Shown here: piece after piece, positions 40,820 to 49,272 of the stretch
Layout: each line of letters opens with the position of its first letter
Position numbering within the stretch: the stretch's first letter is position 1
Assembly: GCA_910575695.1 (NCBI GenBank)
Contig: CAJTGJ010000002.1
Location: 186,001-250,000 of the forward strand
Direction: 5' to 3'
Length of the DNA stretch: 64,000 nt
From: Oscillospiraceae bacterium
GTDB taxonomy: Bacteria; Bacillota; Clostridia; Oscillospirales; Oscillospiraceae
Translations under genes and position numbers: made by a program
Notes under the pieces: generated by a model
Told to the model about the DNA's origin: nothing
The model's database searches: none
The model's input: only the letters and a program-made list of their open reading frames with translations

Positions 40820-43546
40820 TTACACGGTTATGCCCGTATTGTTAATCAGCCGGTCCAGCATCGAATCAATGACGGTCATCAGACGCATGGAGGCGCTCAT
40901 GGCCTTCTGATACTGCACCATGTTCATGGCCTCGTCGTTGAGGTCCACGCCGGACACGCCCTCGCGGCTGGTGTCCAGGTCCACCAGCATGGTGTAGCTG
41001 GTGGTCAGCTTGATTTTGGTGACGCGGGCGTCCTCGGCCTCGGTGGCCATCATGCTGCTGAACATATCGTTGAAGGAGCCGGTGAACAGGGAGCCCGGGT
41101 CAACGGCGTCAGATTGGTACAGGTCCTGGGGCCGGAAGGACACGCCCTTCTCAATCAGGGTGATCATGTGGTTGATGTTGATGTTCTGGGTGGTCTGATT
41201 GTCGCCGTCGGGTTTTTCCTCGTCGGCAAACAGCTTTTCAAACTTGGGCACCACGCCGATGAGCTTGTGGCTCCAGTCGTAGGAAATGCTGATGTTGGAG
41301 GCGTTGATGCCGGTGGTGTCGTTGCCGTCGCTGCGGTTGCTGAACAGAGGGCCGCCCATAAAGATGGGGACGCCGTCCACGATCTGCTTGCCGTCTTCGC
41401 CCAATACGGGTTTATTGTTTTCGTCCACCCTCGGAGTGCCTTTTTGATCTGCCAGCCAGGCGTTTACGTCCGCAATCTTATTGCCTTTCTCGTCGAGAAC
41501 GTCTTTGCCGTTTAAGTCCTTCAAAATATAACCATTATTAATCAGGTTCTCTTTCTGAGAAGCGGTCAGACCGTTATACTTGCTGACAGGAGCATTCTTG
41601 CCGTCTGCACCCGGCATCATGATCTCATTGCCGTTTGTGTCGATATAATTGCCGTTCTGATTCACCGCGTAGCCCTGGTTCAGGTCGTTGAAGGACTTGG
41701 CAAAGTTCTGGGCCAGCAGGTCGAACGCCTTCTGATAATACTTGATGCCGCGTTTGATGGCGGCGCTCTCGTCGATGCCGATATCCTTGGTGCTGGCGAA
41801 CTCGCCCTCCTCGGTGAGGAACTCCCGCCGGGCCTGGAGCTCGCCGTTGATGTCGTTGTCGTCCAGGGCGACCTCCCGGGTGTGCTCGGTGACCACGGTG
41901 ATTTTGTACCATTTGCCGCTCATCTCTTTGTAGATGATGCTGGTTTCCGTGCCGGTGTAGGGGTCGACGCTATAGGGTTTTTCGCCAGCCGGGGGGGTGG
42001 GGGGGACACTGTCTTTGCCGGGATTGATGTCATCTCTAGCTCCCAAAGCAACATTGCCAGTCCCACCGTTAGGTTTAAATGATACAGTAGGCGGGGTCTT
42101 TGGAGCATCAGGATTAGTACCTACAACACCGGGCTTTTTTGCAGTAAAGCGAAGTTTGTCACCCACAGCAGTAACAGTGTAGTCTGTATTTGCCGCACTC
42201 AGCTTTGGGGCTAAAAATTGAGCAAGTTTTGTGGGATCCTGCATATCGGCGAGTGAAATGTCTTTACCTATGGTATAAAGTGTACCCGCAACCTCAAAAG
42301 CATCGCCATCATTCCAGCCCGTAGAGCTGTTAATAGCAAACTCATAAACAGCGTTTTCGCCAATCGTACCGCCCTGGGCCTCCGCCCATGTGGTAGTGGT
42401 ATTCTTCCACTCCTCGCCGCGCACGTCCAGCAGCTTGCCCAGCTGGATGGTGTAGTTGTCGTTTTCCTCCTTGATGACGCCCTCCTCAGCGGGGTCGTTG
42501 GTGCCGATGACGTGGATTGTGGTGGGGTTGCCGTCTTCATCAGTCCAGTCAATCGTGACGACATCAGCAGGGTCAACACCGGCTGGAAGGTTGGCAGGAT
42601 TAACCTCTTTCAAGAACAGGTAACCCTGTAAGTTTTTAAGATTCGGATTGGCGGCTAAATCATCCGCACTGGGAAGCAGATAAGGATTAAGCACCGGCTT
42701 CTGCTCCGGCACCGAGATCTGGGTGGCATACAGGCCGTCCACCAGCATGGAGCTGTCTGTCGTCACATTGGGGTCGGGGTTGGCGCCGCCCATGTAAATG
42801 GTCAGCTTTTCCACCTGGATGCCCGCGCCCACGTCCTCGTAGCTGTACACCACATCGATGTCCATATACTTGGACAGCTCGTCAATCTGGCGGTTGCGCT
42901 CGTCCCGCAGCTCCAGGGCGTTGTCGCCGTGAATCTCGCATTCCCGGATGGACTTGTTCAGCGCCTGGATGTTGGTGAGGATTTCATTGACATTCGTGAT
43001 GCTGTCATTGAAAGCAGTCTGGCCGTTTTGTTCCAGCCCCTTAAGCTTATCGGCATAGAAGTTGAACATCTTGACGATGGCCTCCGCCGAGCCGCGCACC
43101 AGGGTGTCGTTGTCCACATTGGGGTCGTTGCCCAGTGCGCGCAGCTTTTCGGCCAGGTCCTGAAGCTGATGCAGCAGCAGGCCGTCGCCTTTGTTCTCAC
43201 CCTTGCCCACCTCGTCCAGGACGGAGGCGATATTCTGCAGGCCGGAGAGCTTGGTATCATAATACGAGGTATCGGTATTGGTGTTGCGGTAGCGGATGTC
43301 CAGGAAGGGGTCGCGGATCTGGTTGATGCCGGTGACCAGCGCGCCGCTGCCCACGTGATTGTCCAGCATGGACGCGTAACGGTCGTTGGCGCCGGTCTTG
43401 AAGCTCACCTGGTCAATCCGCTGGCGGGTGTAGCCGAGGGTGTTGATATTGGAAATGTTGTTGCCCGTGACCCGCAGGCCGTGCTGGGCGGCGTAGATGC
43501 CCAATCGGGCGGTGGTAAACGAATCAAAGGTTCCAAGCGTACCCAT
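40820..43546 (-). CDS. flgK: Hook-associated protein FlgK (oversized, mosaic)
   Basis: FlgK is the first hook-filament junction protein. From ATG 43546 (908 residues), the N-terminus has the rod/hook signature TARLGIYAAQHGLRVTGNNISNI and TLGYTRQRID (shown in halves), and the C-terminus ends with GVSGVDLNDEAMNMVQYQKAM and LMTVIDSMLDRLIN. Typical FlgK is 500-650 residues. The central half contains A/T-rich stretches (about 41.42-41.65 and 42.05-42.35 kb) unlike neighbouring DNA. A TTG six bases upstream is rejected because AAGGAG fits ATG 43546. Core identity is firm. Confidence 0.92.
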   Translation of the reverse strand: MGTLGTFDSFTTARLGIYAAQHGLRVTGNNISNINTLGYTRQRIDQVSFKTGANDRYASMLDNHVGSGALVTGINQIRDPFLDIRYRNTNTDTSYYDTKLSGLQNIASVLDEVGKGENKGDGLLLHQLQDLAEKLRALGNDPNVDNDTLVRGSAEAIVKMFNFYADKLKGLEQNGQTAFNDSITNVNEILTNIQALNKSIRECEIHGDNALELRDERNRQIDELSKYMDIDVVYSYEDVGAGIQVEKLTIYMGGANPDPNVTTDSSMLVDGLYATQISVPEQKPVLNPYLLPSADDLAANPNLKNLQGYLFLKEVNPANLPAGVDPADVVTIDWTDEDGNPTTIHVIGTNDPAEEGVIKEENDNYTIQLGKLLDVRGEEWKNTTTTWAEAQGGTIGENAVYEFAINSSTGWNDGDAFEVAGTLYTIGKDISLADMQDPTKLAQFLAPKLSAANTDYTVTAVGDKLRFTAKKPGVVGTNPDAPKTPPTVSFKPNGGTGNVALGARDDINPGKDSVPPTPPAGEKPYSVDPYTGTETSIIYKEMSGKWYKITVVTEHTREVALDDNDINGELQARREFLTEEGEFASTKDIGIDESAAIKRGIKYYQKAFDLLAQNFAKSFNDLNQGYAVNQNGNYIDTNGNEIMMPGADGKNAPVSKYNGLTASQKENLINNGYILKDLNGKDVLDEKGNKIADVNAWLADQKGTPRVDENNKPVLGEDGKQIVDGVPIFMGGPLFSNRSDGNDTTGINASNISISYDWSHKLIGVVPKFEKLFADEEKPDGDNQTTQNININHMITLIEKGVSFRPQDLYQSDAVDPGSLFTGSFNDMFSSMMATEAEDARVTKIKLTTSYTMLVDLDTSREGVSGVDLNDEAMNMVQYQKAMSASMRLMTVIDSMLDRLINNTGITV

Positions 43547-43586
43547 AAGCAATTACTCCTTACAATATTATGTGAATCACCCGCGC

Positions 43587-44066
43587 TCAGGCGCGGAAAT
43601 CGGTCTTCATTTTCTTTGGGGGTTCCATCGGCGGGGCCTCGTAGCCCTCCGCGGCCAGCTTGGGATCCACCCCGGCGTCCAGCAGGAACTTGTCGATCTG
43701 ATGGAGGTTGAGCTCCAGCGCGCTGCGCGCCAGATCGGCATAGCTGCGGTAGACGCTGTAGCTGCTGCGCAGGGTGCTCACGGTGCCCTTGGCCTGTTCC
43801 TGGAGGTGGGGCGGGCAGCGCTGCGCCAGCTGGTCCAGCGGCACGTTGTCCAGACCCAGCTGGGCCGACAGCCTGCCCCGCTTGATTTCCAGGCCCCGGA
43901 GGCTCAGCGACAGGGCCTGCTCCTGCTTGAGCACCTCGTCCAGGGCCAGCAGATCGTTATCACGGACAGTCCCGGACTTCTGCTGTTCCAGCTGGGCCAG
44001 CCGGTCCAGATCGCGGCTCAGCTCCTGAAGCAGCTTCAGGTAAGACAGAAAAACTTCCTCCATCAC
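43587..44066 (-). CDS. flgN: Flagellar export chaperone FlgN
   Basis: FlgN is the chaperone for FlgK and FlgL. This 159-residue helical protein (LSYLKLLQELSRDLDRLAQ; later GTVRDNDLLALDEVLKQEQAL) starts 4 bases inside flgM and lies immediately before flgK. FlgN sequences are divergent, but order and helix content are typical. Confidence 0.85.
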   Translation of the reverse strand: MMEEVFLSYLKLLQELSRDLDRLAQLEQQKSGTVRDNDLLALDEVLKQEQALSLSLRGLEIKRGRLSAQLGLDNVPLDQLAQRCPPHLQEQAKGTVSTLRSSYSVYRSYADLARSALELNLHQIDKFLLDAGVDPKLAAEGYEAPPMEPPKKMKTDFRA

Positions 44067-44371
44067 GTGCCCTCCCCCAGCATCAGAATGCGGGCCGCGA
44101 TGGACATCGGGTCCGGAGTGTAGGTGTGGCCTGCCACCTGCTGGCGCAGGGCGGAGATGTCGCCGGTGGTGGTTGCGGTGCGCACCTCTTGGGAGAGCCT
44201 GCTCACCAGGCCCATGAACTGGCTGTCCTGGCCGGGAGCGGAGAGGGTCACGCTGTCGAATTTTGTAGTACCCTGGCTAACCTGAGTACGATTGTTGCGC
44301 CCGGCCTTGGTACGGTACACCTTGGACGAGGCGATGGGAGAGATTGCGCCATAACCAGAGGAGGTCAGCAC
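44063..44371 (-). CDS. flgM: Anti-sigma-28 factor FlgM
   Basis: FlgM holds FliA/SigD inactive until the hook is complete and FlgM is exported. The C-terminal half (LVSRLSQEVRTATTTGDIS, ALRQQVAGHTYTPDPMSIAA) fits FlgM. The longest open frame starts far upstream without a ribosome site; GTG at 44371 has GAAAAGGA 10 bases before it and gives 102 residues, a normal size. It overlaps flgN by 4 bases. Start choice is less certain than the identity. Confidence 0.83.
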   Translation of the reverse strand: MLTSSGYGAISPIASSKVYRTKAGRNNRTQVSQGTTKFDSVTLSAPGQDSQFMGLVSRLSQEVRTATTTGDISALRQQVAGHTYTPDPMSIAARILMLGEGT

Positions 44372-44428
44372 GGTACTCACATCCTTTTCATAATCCAGTT
44401 CTGGTATGTTCGTTATGCTACAATGTTT

Positions 44429-44455
44429 ATATCGGCTAAAATGACAGAGAGATAA
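44429..44455 (-). promoter_or_regulatory. Sigma-D-type promoter for the flgM operon
   Basis: On the minus strand the -10-type element GCCGATAT is a perfect sigma-D match. The -35-type TTAT at a 15-base spacing is weak against TAAA. It is about 58 bases before the proposed flgM start. Confidence 0.65.
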
Positions 44456-44500
44456 GAAAAAGCAGGAAATTTCTTTTGTGGCAGGGATTCCCGGCGGCAG

Positions 44501-44543
44501 AAAAATGTCCCGGAGCCGTCTCAAATGAAACAGCTCCGGGACA
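44501..44543 (-). terminator. Terminator of the cheAWRB operon
   Basis: On the minus strand TGTCCCGGAGC and GCTCCGGGACA form a perfect 11-bp stem around a 16-base loop, followed by TTTTTC. It separates cheB from the downstream flgM operon. Confidence 0.88.
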
Positions 44544-44561
44544 AATCGACAAAAAAACGGA

Positions 44562-45653
44562 TCAGCCCAGGGATTTCAGGTGCCGGATGAGCACGTTGGA
44601 CACGTTGTCGCAGGAGGCCTGTATGCACACCGCGCCGATGTTCTGGGCCACGCCGGGCATACCGTAGACCACGGAGGACTCCTTGTCCTGGCCGATGGTG
44701 TACGCGCCCTTTTTGCGCATTTCCAGCAGGCCGTGGGCGCCGTCCTGGCCCATGCCGGTCATGATGATGCCCACCATTTTGCAGGTGACCACGTCGGCCA
44801 TGGAGTGGAACATGGCGTCCACGGAGGGGCGGTGTCCGCTGACCTTCTCGCCGTGGGTGCAGTTGAGGGTGTACCGCGTGCCGATGCGCACCACCCGGCA
44901 CTGGAAGTCGGCGGGGGCCAGGAGGGCCAGGCCGCGCTTGAGCTCATCGCCGCTCTGGGCCTCCCGCACCTCCATGGCGCACAGGCGGTTCAACCGTTCG
45001 GCGTACATTTTGGTGAAGCCGGTGGGCATATGCTGGACGATGACCATGGGCGGTATGTCGGCGGGGAGCCGCTTCATCACCGCCAGAGTGGCCTCGGTAC
45101 CGCCGGTGGATGCGCCCAGGCCGATGATGACATTGTTCAGGGCGGGGCTGTTCCCCAGCTTGGGGATGGCTCCCACGCCGGCCTGGGGCCGGTTTGCCCC
45201 CGGGGCCGCGGCGGCCGCCGCGGCCCCGCCGGCGCTCCCCACCCGCACCCGGGCGAAGGAGGCCATGATGACCTTCTGGGTCAGGTTGCGGATGAAATCG
45301 TCGTTGTGCATCTGGGCGTCCGGCTTGCGCACGAAGTCGATGGCGCCCACCGCCAAAGCGTCAAACACCTTCAGGTTCAGCGAGGACACCAGAATCACCG
45401 GGATGGGGTTGGAGGGCAGGTACTGCTTCAGGAAATCGGTGCCGCTCTGCCCGGGCATTTCCACGTCCATGGTGATGACGTCAGGCTTGAGCTGGGGGAT
45501 CTTGTTGCGGGCATCCAGCGTGTTGATGGCGTAGCCCACCACCTCGATCCTGGGGTGGGCGGACAGCCCGTTCATGATAATGCTGCGGGCCAGCATGGAG
45601 TCGTCCACGACCATCACGCGTATCTTTTTTGTCGGATTCGTTGAAATTGCCAT
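44562..45653 (-). CDS. cheB: Chemotaxis response regulator/methylesterase CheB
   Basis: CheB demethylates (and can deamidate) receptors when phosphorylated. From ATG 45653 it is 363 residues: receiver with D17-D18, phospho-acceptor Asp63 (ITMDVEMPG) and an Ala/Gly-rich linker, then the esterase domain with the Ser in GLGASTGGTEA, the His in IVQHMPTGFT and the Asp in GMGQDGAHG. The open frame extends into cheR, but that part is a shadow. GGGAGG precedes the ATG by 11 bases. Confidence 0.96.
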   Translation of the reverse strand: MAISTNPTKKIRVMVVDDSMLARSIIMNGLSAHPRIEVVGYAINTLDARNKIPQLKPDVITMDVEMPGQSGTDFLKQYLPSNPIPVILVSSLNLKVFDALAVGAIDFVRKPDAQMHNDDFIRNLTQKVIMASFARVRVGSAGGAAAAAAAPGANRPQAGVGAIPKLGNSPALNNVIIGLGASTGGTEATLAVMKRLPADIPPMVIVQHMPTGFTKMYAERLNRLCAMEVREAQSGDELKRGLALLAPADFQCRVVRIGTRYTLNCTHGEKVSGHRPSVDAMFHSMADVVTCKMVGIIMTGMGQDGAHGLLEMRKKGAYTIGQDKESSVVYGMPGVAQNIGAVCIQASCDNVSNVLIRHLKSLG

Positions 45654-45724
45654 AGAAAGGATGGCCTCCCTTTCTAAGTAAGGTTGCCGGGCCGGCTGGA
45701 GAGGCCGAGCCGGCCCGGGTTCGT

Positions 45725-46570
45725 TTATTTCTGGAAGGTGGATGGGGCCAGCCGCCGGTAGGGGGTGTTGGCGCTCAGGTTTTCCGACTTGCTGATGAGC
45801 AGGTAGCCGCCGGGGACGGTGGCGTCGTAGAAGCGGCGGACCAGGGCGTCCTTGGTGGGCTGGTCGAAGTAGATCATCACGTTCCGGCAGAAGATCACGT
45901 CGAACTTCCGGCGGAACTTGATGGGGTCCATCAGGTTGAAGGGCTGGAAGATCACGTTCTCCCGCACCTGGGGGGTTACCCGGTACTGCCCGCCGGGCTG
46001 GGCAATGAAATATTTCTTCTTCCAGTCGGCGGGGATGGTGTCGGGCAGCTCGTACACGCCCTTTTTGGCGGCGGTCATGGCCCGGTTGGAGATGTCGGTG
46101 GCCAGCAGCTTGGTGTCCCACTGGCTGGCCTGAGCGCCCAGGTAGTCAAAGAGGAACATGGTGATGTTATACGGCTCCTCGCCGGTGGAACAGCCCGCGC
46201 TCCAGATGGCCAGGGTTTTGTCCCGCTGGTGGCGCTGGACGATGTCTGGGATAATCTTCTGGCAGAACAGGTCCAGGTGCTCCTTCTCCCGCATGAAAAA
46301 GGTGTAGTTGGTGGTGAGCTTATCCAGCAGGAGGGTAATCAGCTCGTTGTCCTTGGTCTGGAGCACGTGGTTCACAAAGTCGGTGAAGCTCTTGTAGCCC
46401 CTCTGCTTGAGGGGGGTGGACAGCCGCCCGGTGATGAGCTGCTTTTTTTGGCTCAGGTCGATGCCGTAGTTGGTCTGGACGAACTTGACCAGGCGGTTAA
46501 AATCGTTGTCAGAAATAGACAGGGCGGAAAATGCCGTGGAGCCGCCCGCTCCCGTGCCCGTGTTAATCAT
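45725..46570 (-). CDS. cheR: Chemotaxis methyltransferase CheR
   Basis: CheR methylates receptor glutamates using S-adenosylmethionine. The 281-residue protein has the alpha-helical N-domain (SISDNDFNRLVKFVQTNYGIDLS region) and the Rossmann-type C-domain with IWSAGCSTGEEPYNI, ATDISN and DVIFCRNVMIYFD. No beta-subdomain extension is visible. It overlaps cheW by 8 bases. Confidence 0.96.
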   Translation of the reverse strand: MINTGTGAGGSTAFSALSISDNDFNRLVKFVQTNYGIDLSQKKQLITGRLSTPLKQRGYKSFTDFVNHVLQTKDNELITLLLDKLTTNYTFFMREKEHLDLFCQKIIPDIVQRHQRDKTLAIWSAGCSTGEEPYNITMFLFDYLGAQASQWDTKLLATDISNRAMTAAKKGVYELPDTIPADWKKKYFIAQPGGQYRVTPQVRENVIFQPFNLMDPIKFRRKFDVIFCRNVMIYFDQPTKDALVRRFYDATVPGGYLLISKSENLSANTPYRRLAPSTFQK

Positions 46571-47048
46571 CGGGCATCAGCTGTTCGCAGTCCAGCACCA
46601 TCATGGTGCCGGAGCCGTCGGGCAGGGAGCACATCCCGCTGACCAGCATCTGGGTGCTGTTGGTGGGCAGGGGGTGGATGTTGGCCTTGGGGATATCCAG
46701 CATCTGGTCCACCGCGTCCACCAGGATGCCCAGCTGGACATCCTCCAGGTTGAGCACCACCACCAGGCAGTCCGCCTCCTGGGGGGGCAGGCCCAGCCGG
46801 GCGCGGACGTCCAGGATGGGAACCATCTGGCCGCGCATATTGATGATGCCCCGGATGAAGTCGGGGACCATGGGCAGATAGGTGATGATCTGGTTGTTGA
46901 GGATCTCCACCACGTCCTCGGCAATCACGCCCAATTTCAGGTGGTCCGCCATGAAGATCAGGTACTTCTGGGAATCCACCATGTCATCCGTGGTGATATT
47001 CAGCGCCGCCTGTTCATCCTCCTTGGCGAACATCATGTTTTCATTCAT
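46563..47048 (-). CDS. cheW: Chemotaxis coupling protein CheW
   Basis: CheW bridges receptors and CheA. From ATG 47048 it is 161 residues, with VVEILNNQIITYLPMVPDFI, RGIINMRGQMVPILDVRARLG and VVLNLEDVQLGILVDAV-type segments. The frame opens at 47069, but GGAGGAGA lies 7 bases before 47048, fitting normal CheW length. It starts just after cheA and overlaps cheR. Confidence 0.95.
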   Translation of the reverse strand: MNENMMFAKEDEQAALNITTDDMVDSQKYLIFMADHLKLGVIAEDVVEILNNQIITYLPMVPDFIRGIINMRGQMVPILDVRARLGLPPQEADCLVVVLNLEDVQLGILVDAVDQMLDIPKANIHPLPTNSTQMLVSGMCSLPDGSGTMMVLDCEQLMPDD

Positions 47049-47065
47049 AATTATGTCTCTCCTCC

Positions 47066-49168
47066 TCACATACCCCGGGCGGCCGTGTAAAGGCTGGCCA
47101 CGTCCAGGATGATGCTGATGGTGCCGTCGCTGCGCAGCGTACAGCCGTTGATGCCGTAGCTCTTGATGTTGAAGCTGTTCACGTAGGCAGGCAGCTGTTT
47201 GACCACCACCTGCTGCTGGCCCAGCAGCTCATCCACGAACAGGCAGTAGGAGTGGTCGCCCGCCTCCAGCCAGATGAGCACGCCCTCCTCGATCTCGGTG
47301 ACCCCCCGGTGGAGCTGGTAGAGGTCCCTGGCCCGGACGATGGGGACGAAATTGCCCTGGCACTTGATGATCTCGCCCTGGGTGGAGTCGTGGATGATGT
47401 CGCTGGAGGTGACCTTCATGGTGGCCTGAATATTGTTGATGGGAATGGTGAAAATGGAATCGCCCACCGCCACCTCCATGGCGTCCATGATGGCCATGGT
47501 CAGCGGGATGCGGATGGTGGTGGTCATGCCCTTGCCCAGGGTGCTGGAGATGGACACGGTGCCGCCCAGCTCCTCCACGCCCTTCTTCACCACATCCATG
47601 CCTACGCCCCGCCCGGAGAACTCGGTGACCTCAGTATTGGTGGAGAAGCCGGGGGCCAGCAGGAAGCTGAGGATTTCCTTGTGGCTGTACTCCGCGTCGG
47701 GGGAGGCGATGCCCTGGCGGATGGCCTTGGCCAGCACGGCCTCGTCATTGACGCCCCGGCCGTCGTCCACGATCTCGATGATGACCTCGCTGCCGGTGTC
47801 CCGGGCGGACAGGAGGATCTCGCCCACCGGGTTCTTGCCGGCGGCAATGCGCTCCTCCTGGGTTTCCTCAATGCCGTGGTCCATGGAGTTCCGGACCATG
47901 TGCATAATGGGGTCGCCGATGTTGTCCACAATGGTCTTATCCACCTCGGTGTTCTCCCCCACCAGGGTGAGCTTGCACGGGCGGTTGAGCTTCTTGGTCA
48001 TGTCCCGGACAATGCGGGTCATCTTCTGGAACACGCTGGACACGGGCACCATCCGCAGGGACATGGACACGTCCTGGAGCTCGTCGGTGAGCTTGCGCAG
48101 CTGGCGGGCGGACTTGGAGAAGGCGTCCAGGTTCAGCCCCTTCAGGTCGGGGGAGGAGGTCACCATGGATTCGGTGATGACGATCTCGCCCACCACGGCG
48201 GACAGCTGGTCCAGCTTGGACAGATTGACGCTGATGAGCGTCTCCTTGGCGTGCTGCTGGGCCGCAGGCGCGGCGGCGGCAGGGGCCGGAGCCGGCTTGG
48301 CGGCGGGGGCCGGAGCCGCCGCCGCAGGGGCGGGGGCGGCTGCTGCCGGGGCGGGCGCGGGCTCCGGCGCGGGGGCCGGGGCCGCGTCGTAGGGCTCGTA
48401 GCCCTGGACGGAGCCGGCGGTCTTGATGACGCCCACGGCGCTGTCCCGCTCCTCCGCGGTCTTGAACATCATATGGAAGCCGTTGGCGATAATGGACTCG
48501 GACGTGGAGGAGTTGGTCTCCACATCGGGGGGGTCGAAGATGAAGCAGCCCTCGTCGCACACGTCCTTGGCGGAGGTGACCAGCATGAAGGCCCGCAGGC
48601 TCTCCATGCCGCAGCCCTCCTCAAAGTGGACCCGCAGGCCGAAGGGGAAGCCGCCCGCCCCGGCGGGGGCCCCCGCCGGGGCGGGAGCGGGCGCCGCCGC
48701 GGGAGCCGGGGCCGCCTGAGCGGCAGGCGCGGGGGCCGGCGGAGCCTCCTCCGGCTCCTCTCCTTTAATTTTAGAAATCAGGGTATTAATATTTGCCATG
48801 AAACTGTCGATATCCTCATCAAGAGGTTCGTCGGCCTCCACCTTCTCCACTTCCCCTCGGAAGTAGTCGATGGACTGGAACACCACGTCAAACAGCGCCG
48901 GACGGTTTTCCTCGGACACCACCGACATGGTTCCCTCCCGGATGATGAAGAACATATCTTCAATCCGGTGGGCCACACGGGCCAGGGTGTCGAACTCCAT
49001 CATGGCGGAGGAGCCCTTGATGGTGTGCATGATGCGGAAAATCTCGTTTACGTTCTCCTGGGAGAAGGTATCCGCCTTTTCCGCGTCCAGCACGATGGTC
49101 TCCAGCTGCTCCAGCAGAGTGCCGGTTTCGTAGATGTACATATCCAGAATGTCGTTTCCGCTGCCCAT
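47066..49168 (-). CDS. cheA: Chemotaxis histidine kinase CheA
   Basis: CheA is the central chemotaxis kinase. The 700-residue protein has an HPt domain with phospho-His48 in RIMHTIKGSSAMM, a CheY/B-binding domain (about 165-250), a Pro/Ala-rich linker, a dimerisation domain from about 295, the ATPase domain with HMVRNSMDHGIE and DDGRGVNDEA, and a C-terminal CheW-like domain. AGGTGG precedes the ATG. Promoter is sigma-D-like. Confidence 0.97.
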   Translation of the reverse strand: MGSGNDILDMYIYETGTLLEQLETIVLDAEKADTFSQENVNEIFRIMHTIKGSSAMMEFDTLARVAHRIEDMFFIIREGTMSVVSEENRPALFDVVFQSIDYFRGEVEKVEADEPLDEDIDSFMANINTLISKIKGEEPEEAPPAPAPAAQAAPAPAAAPAPAPAGAPAGAGGFPFGLRVHFEEGCGMESLRAFMLVTSAKDVCDEGCFIFDPPDVETNSSTSESIIANGFHMMFKTAEERDSAVGVIKTAGSVQGYEPYDAAPAPAPEPAPAPAAAAPAPAAAAPAPAAKPAPAPAAAAPAAQQHAKETLISVNLSKLDQLSAVVGEIVITESMVTSSPDLKGLNLDAFSKSARQLRKLTDELQDVSMSLRMVPVSSVFQKMTRIVRDMTKKLNRPCKLTLVGENTEVDKTIVDNIGDPIMHMVRNSMDHGIEETQEERIAAGKNPVGEILLSARDTGSEVIIEIVDDGRGVNDEAVLAKAIRQGIASPDAEYSHKEILSFLLAPGFSTNTEVTEFSGRGVGMDVVKKGVEELGGTVSISSTLGKGMTTTIRIPLTMAIMDAMEVAVGDSIFTIPINNIQATMKVTSSDIIHDSTQGEIIKCQGNFVPIVRARDLYQLHRGVTEIEEGVLIWLEAGDHSYCLFVDELLGQQQVVVKQLPAYVNSFNIKSYGINGCTLRSDGTISIILDVASLYTAARGM

Positions 49169-49208
49169 AAAAAAGCACCACCTCAGTAAATATCTTTTAT
49201 CTTTACTA

Positions 49209-49235
49209 TTATCGGCAGAGGGCGGATGAAAATTA
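49209..49235 (-). promoter_or_regulatory. Sigma-D-type promoter for cheA
   Basis: On the minus strand TAAT, 15 bases, GCCGATAA fits sigma-D well. It lies about 40 bases before cheA and reads into the cheAWRB operon, in the divergent gap with the ylqG-like gene. Confidence 0.82.
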
Positions 49236-49272
49236 AGTAGGTTTTCTAAGTTTTATCTCAGGGGTGTGAAAA

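Noticed and set aside
45654..46121. N-terminal extension of the cheB frame into cheR
   Set aside because: The extra translation is a shadow of cheR; CheB begins at 45653 with a ribosome site.
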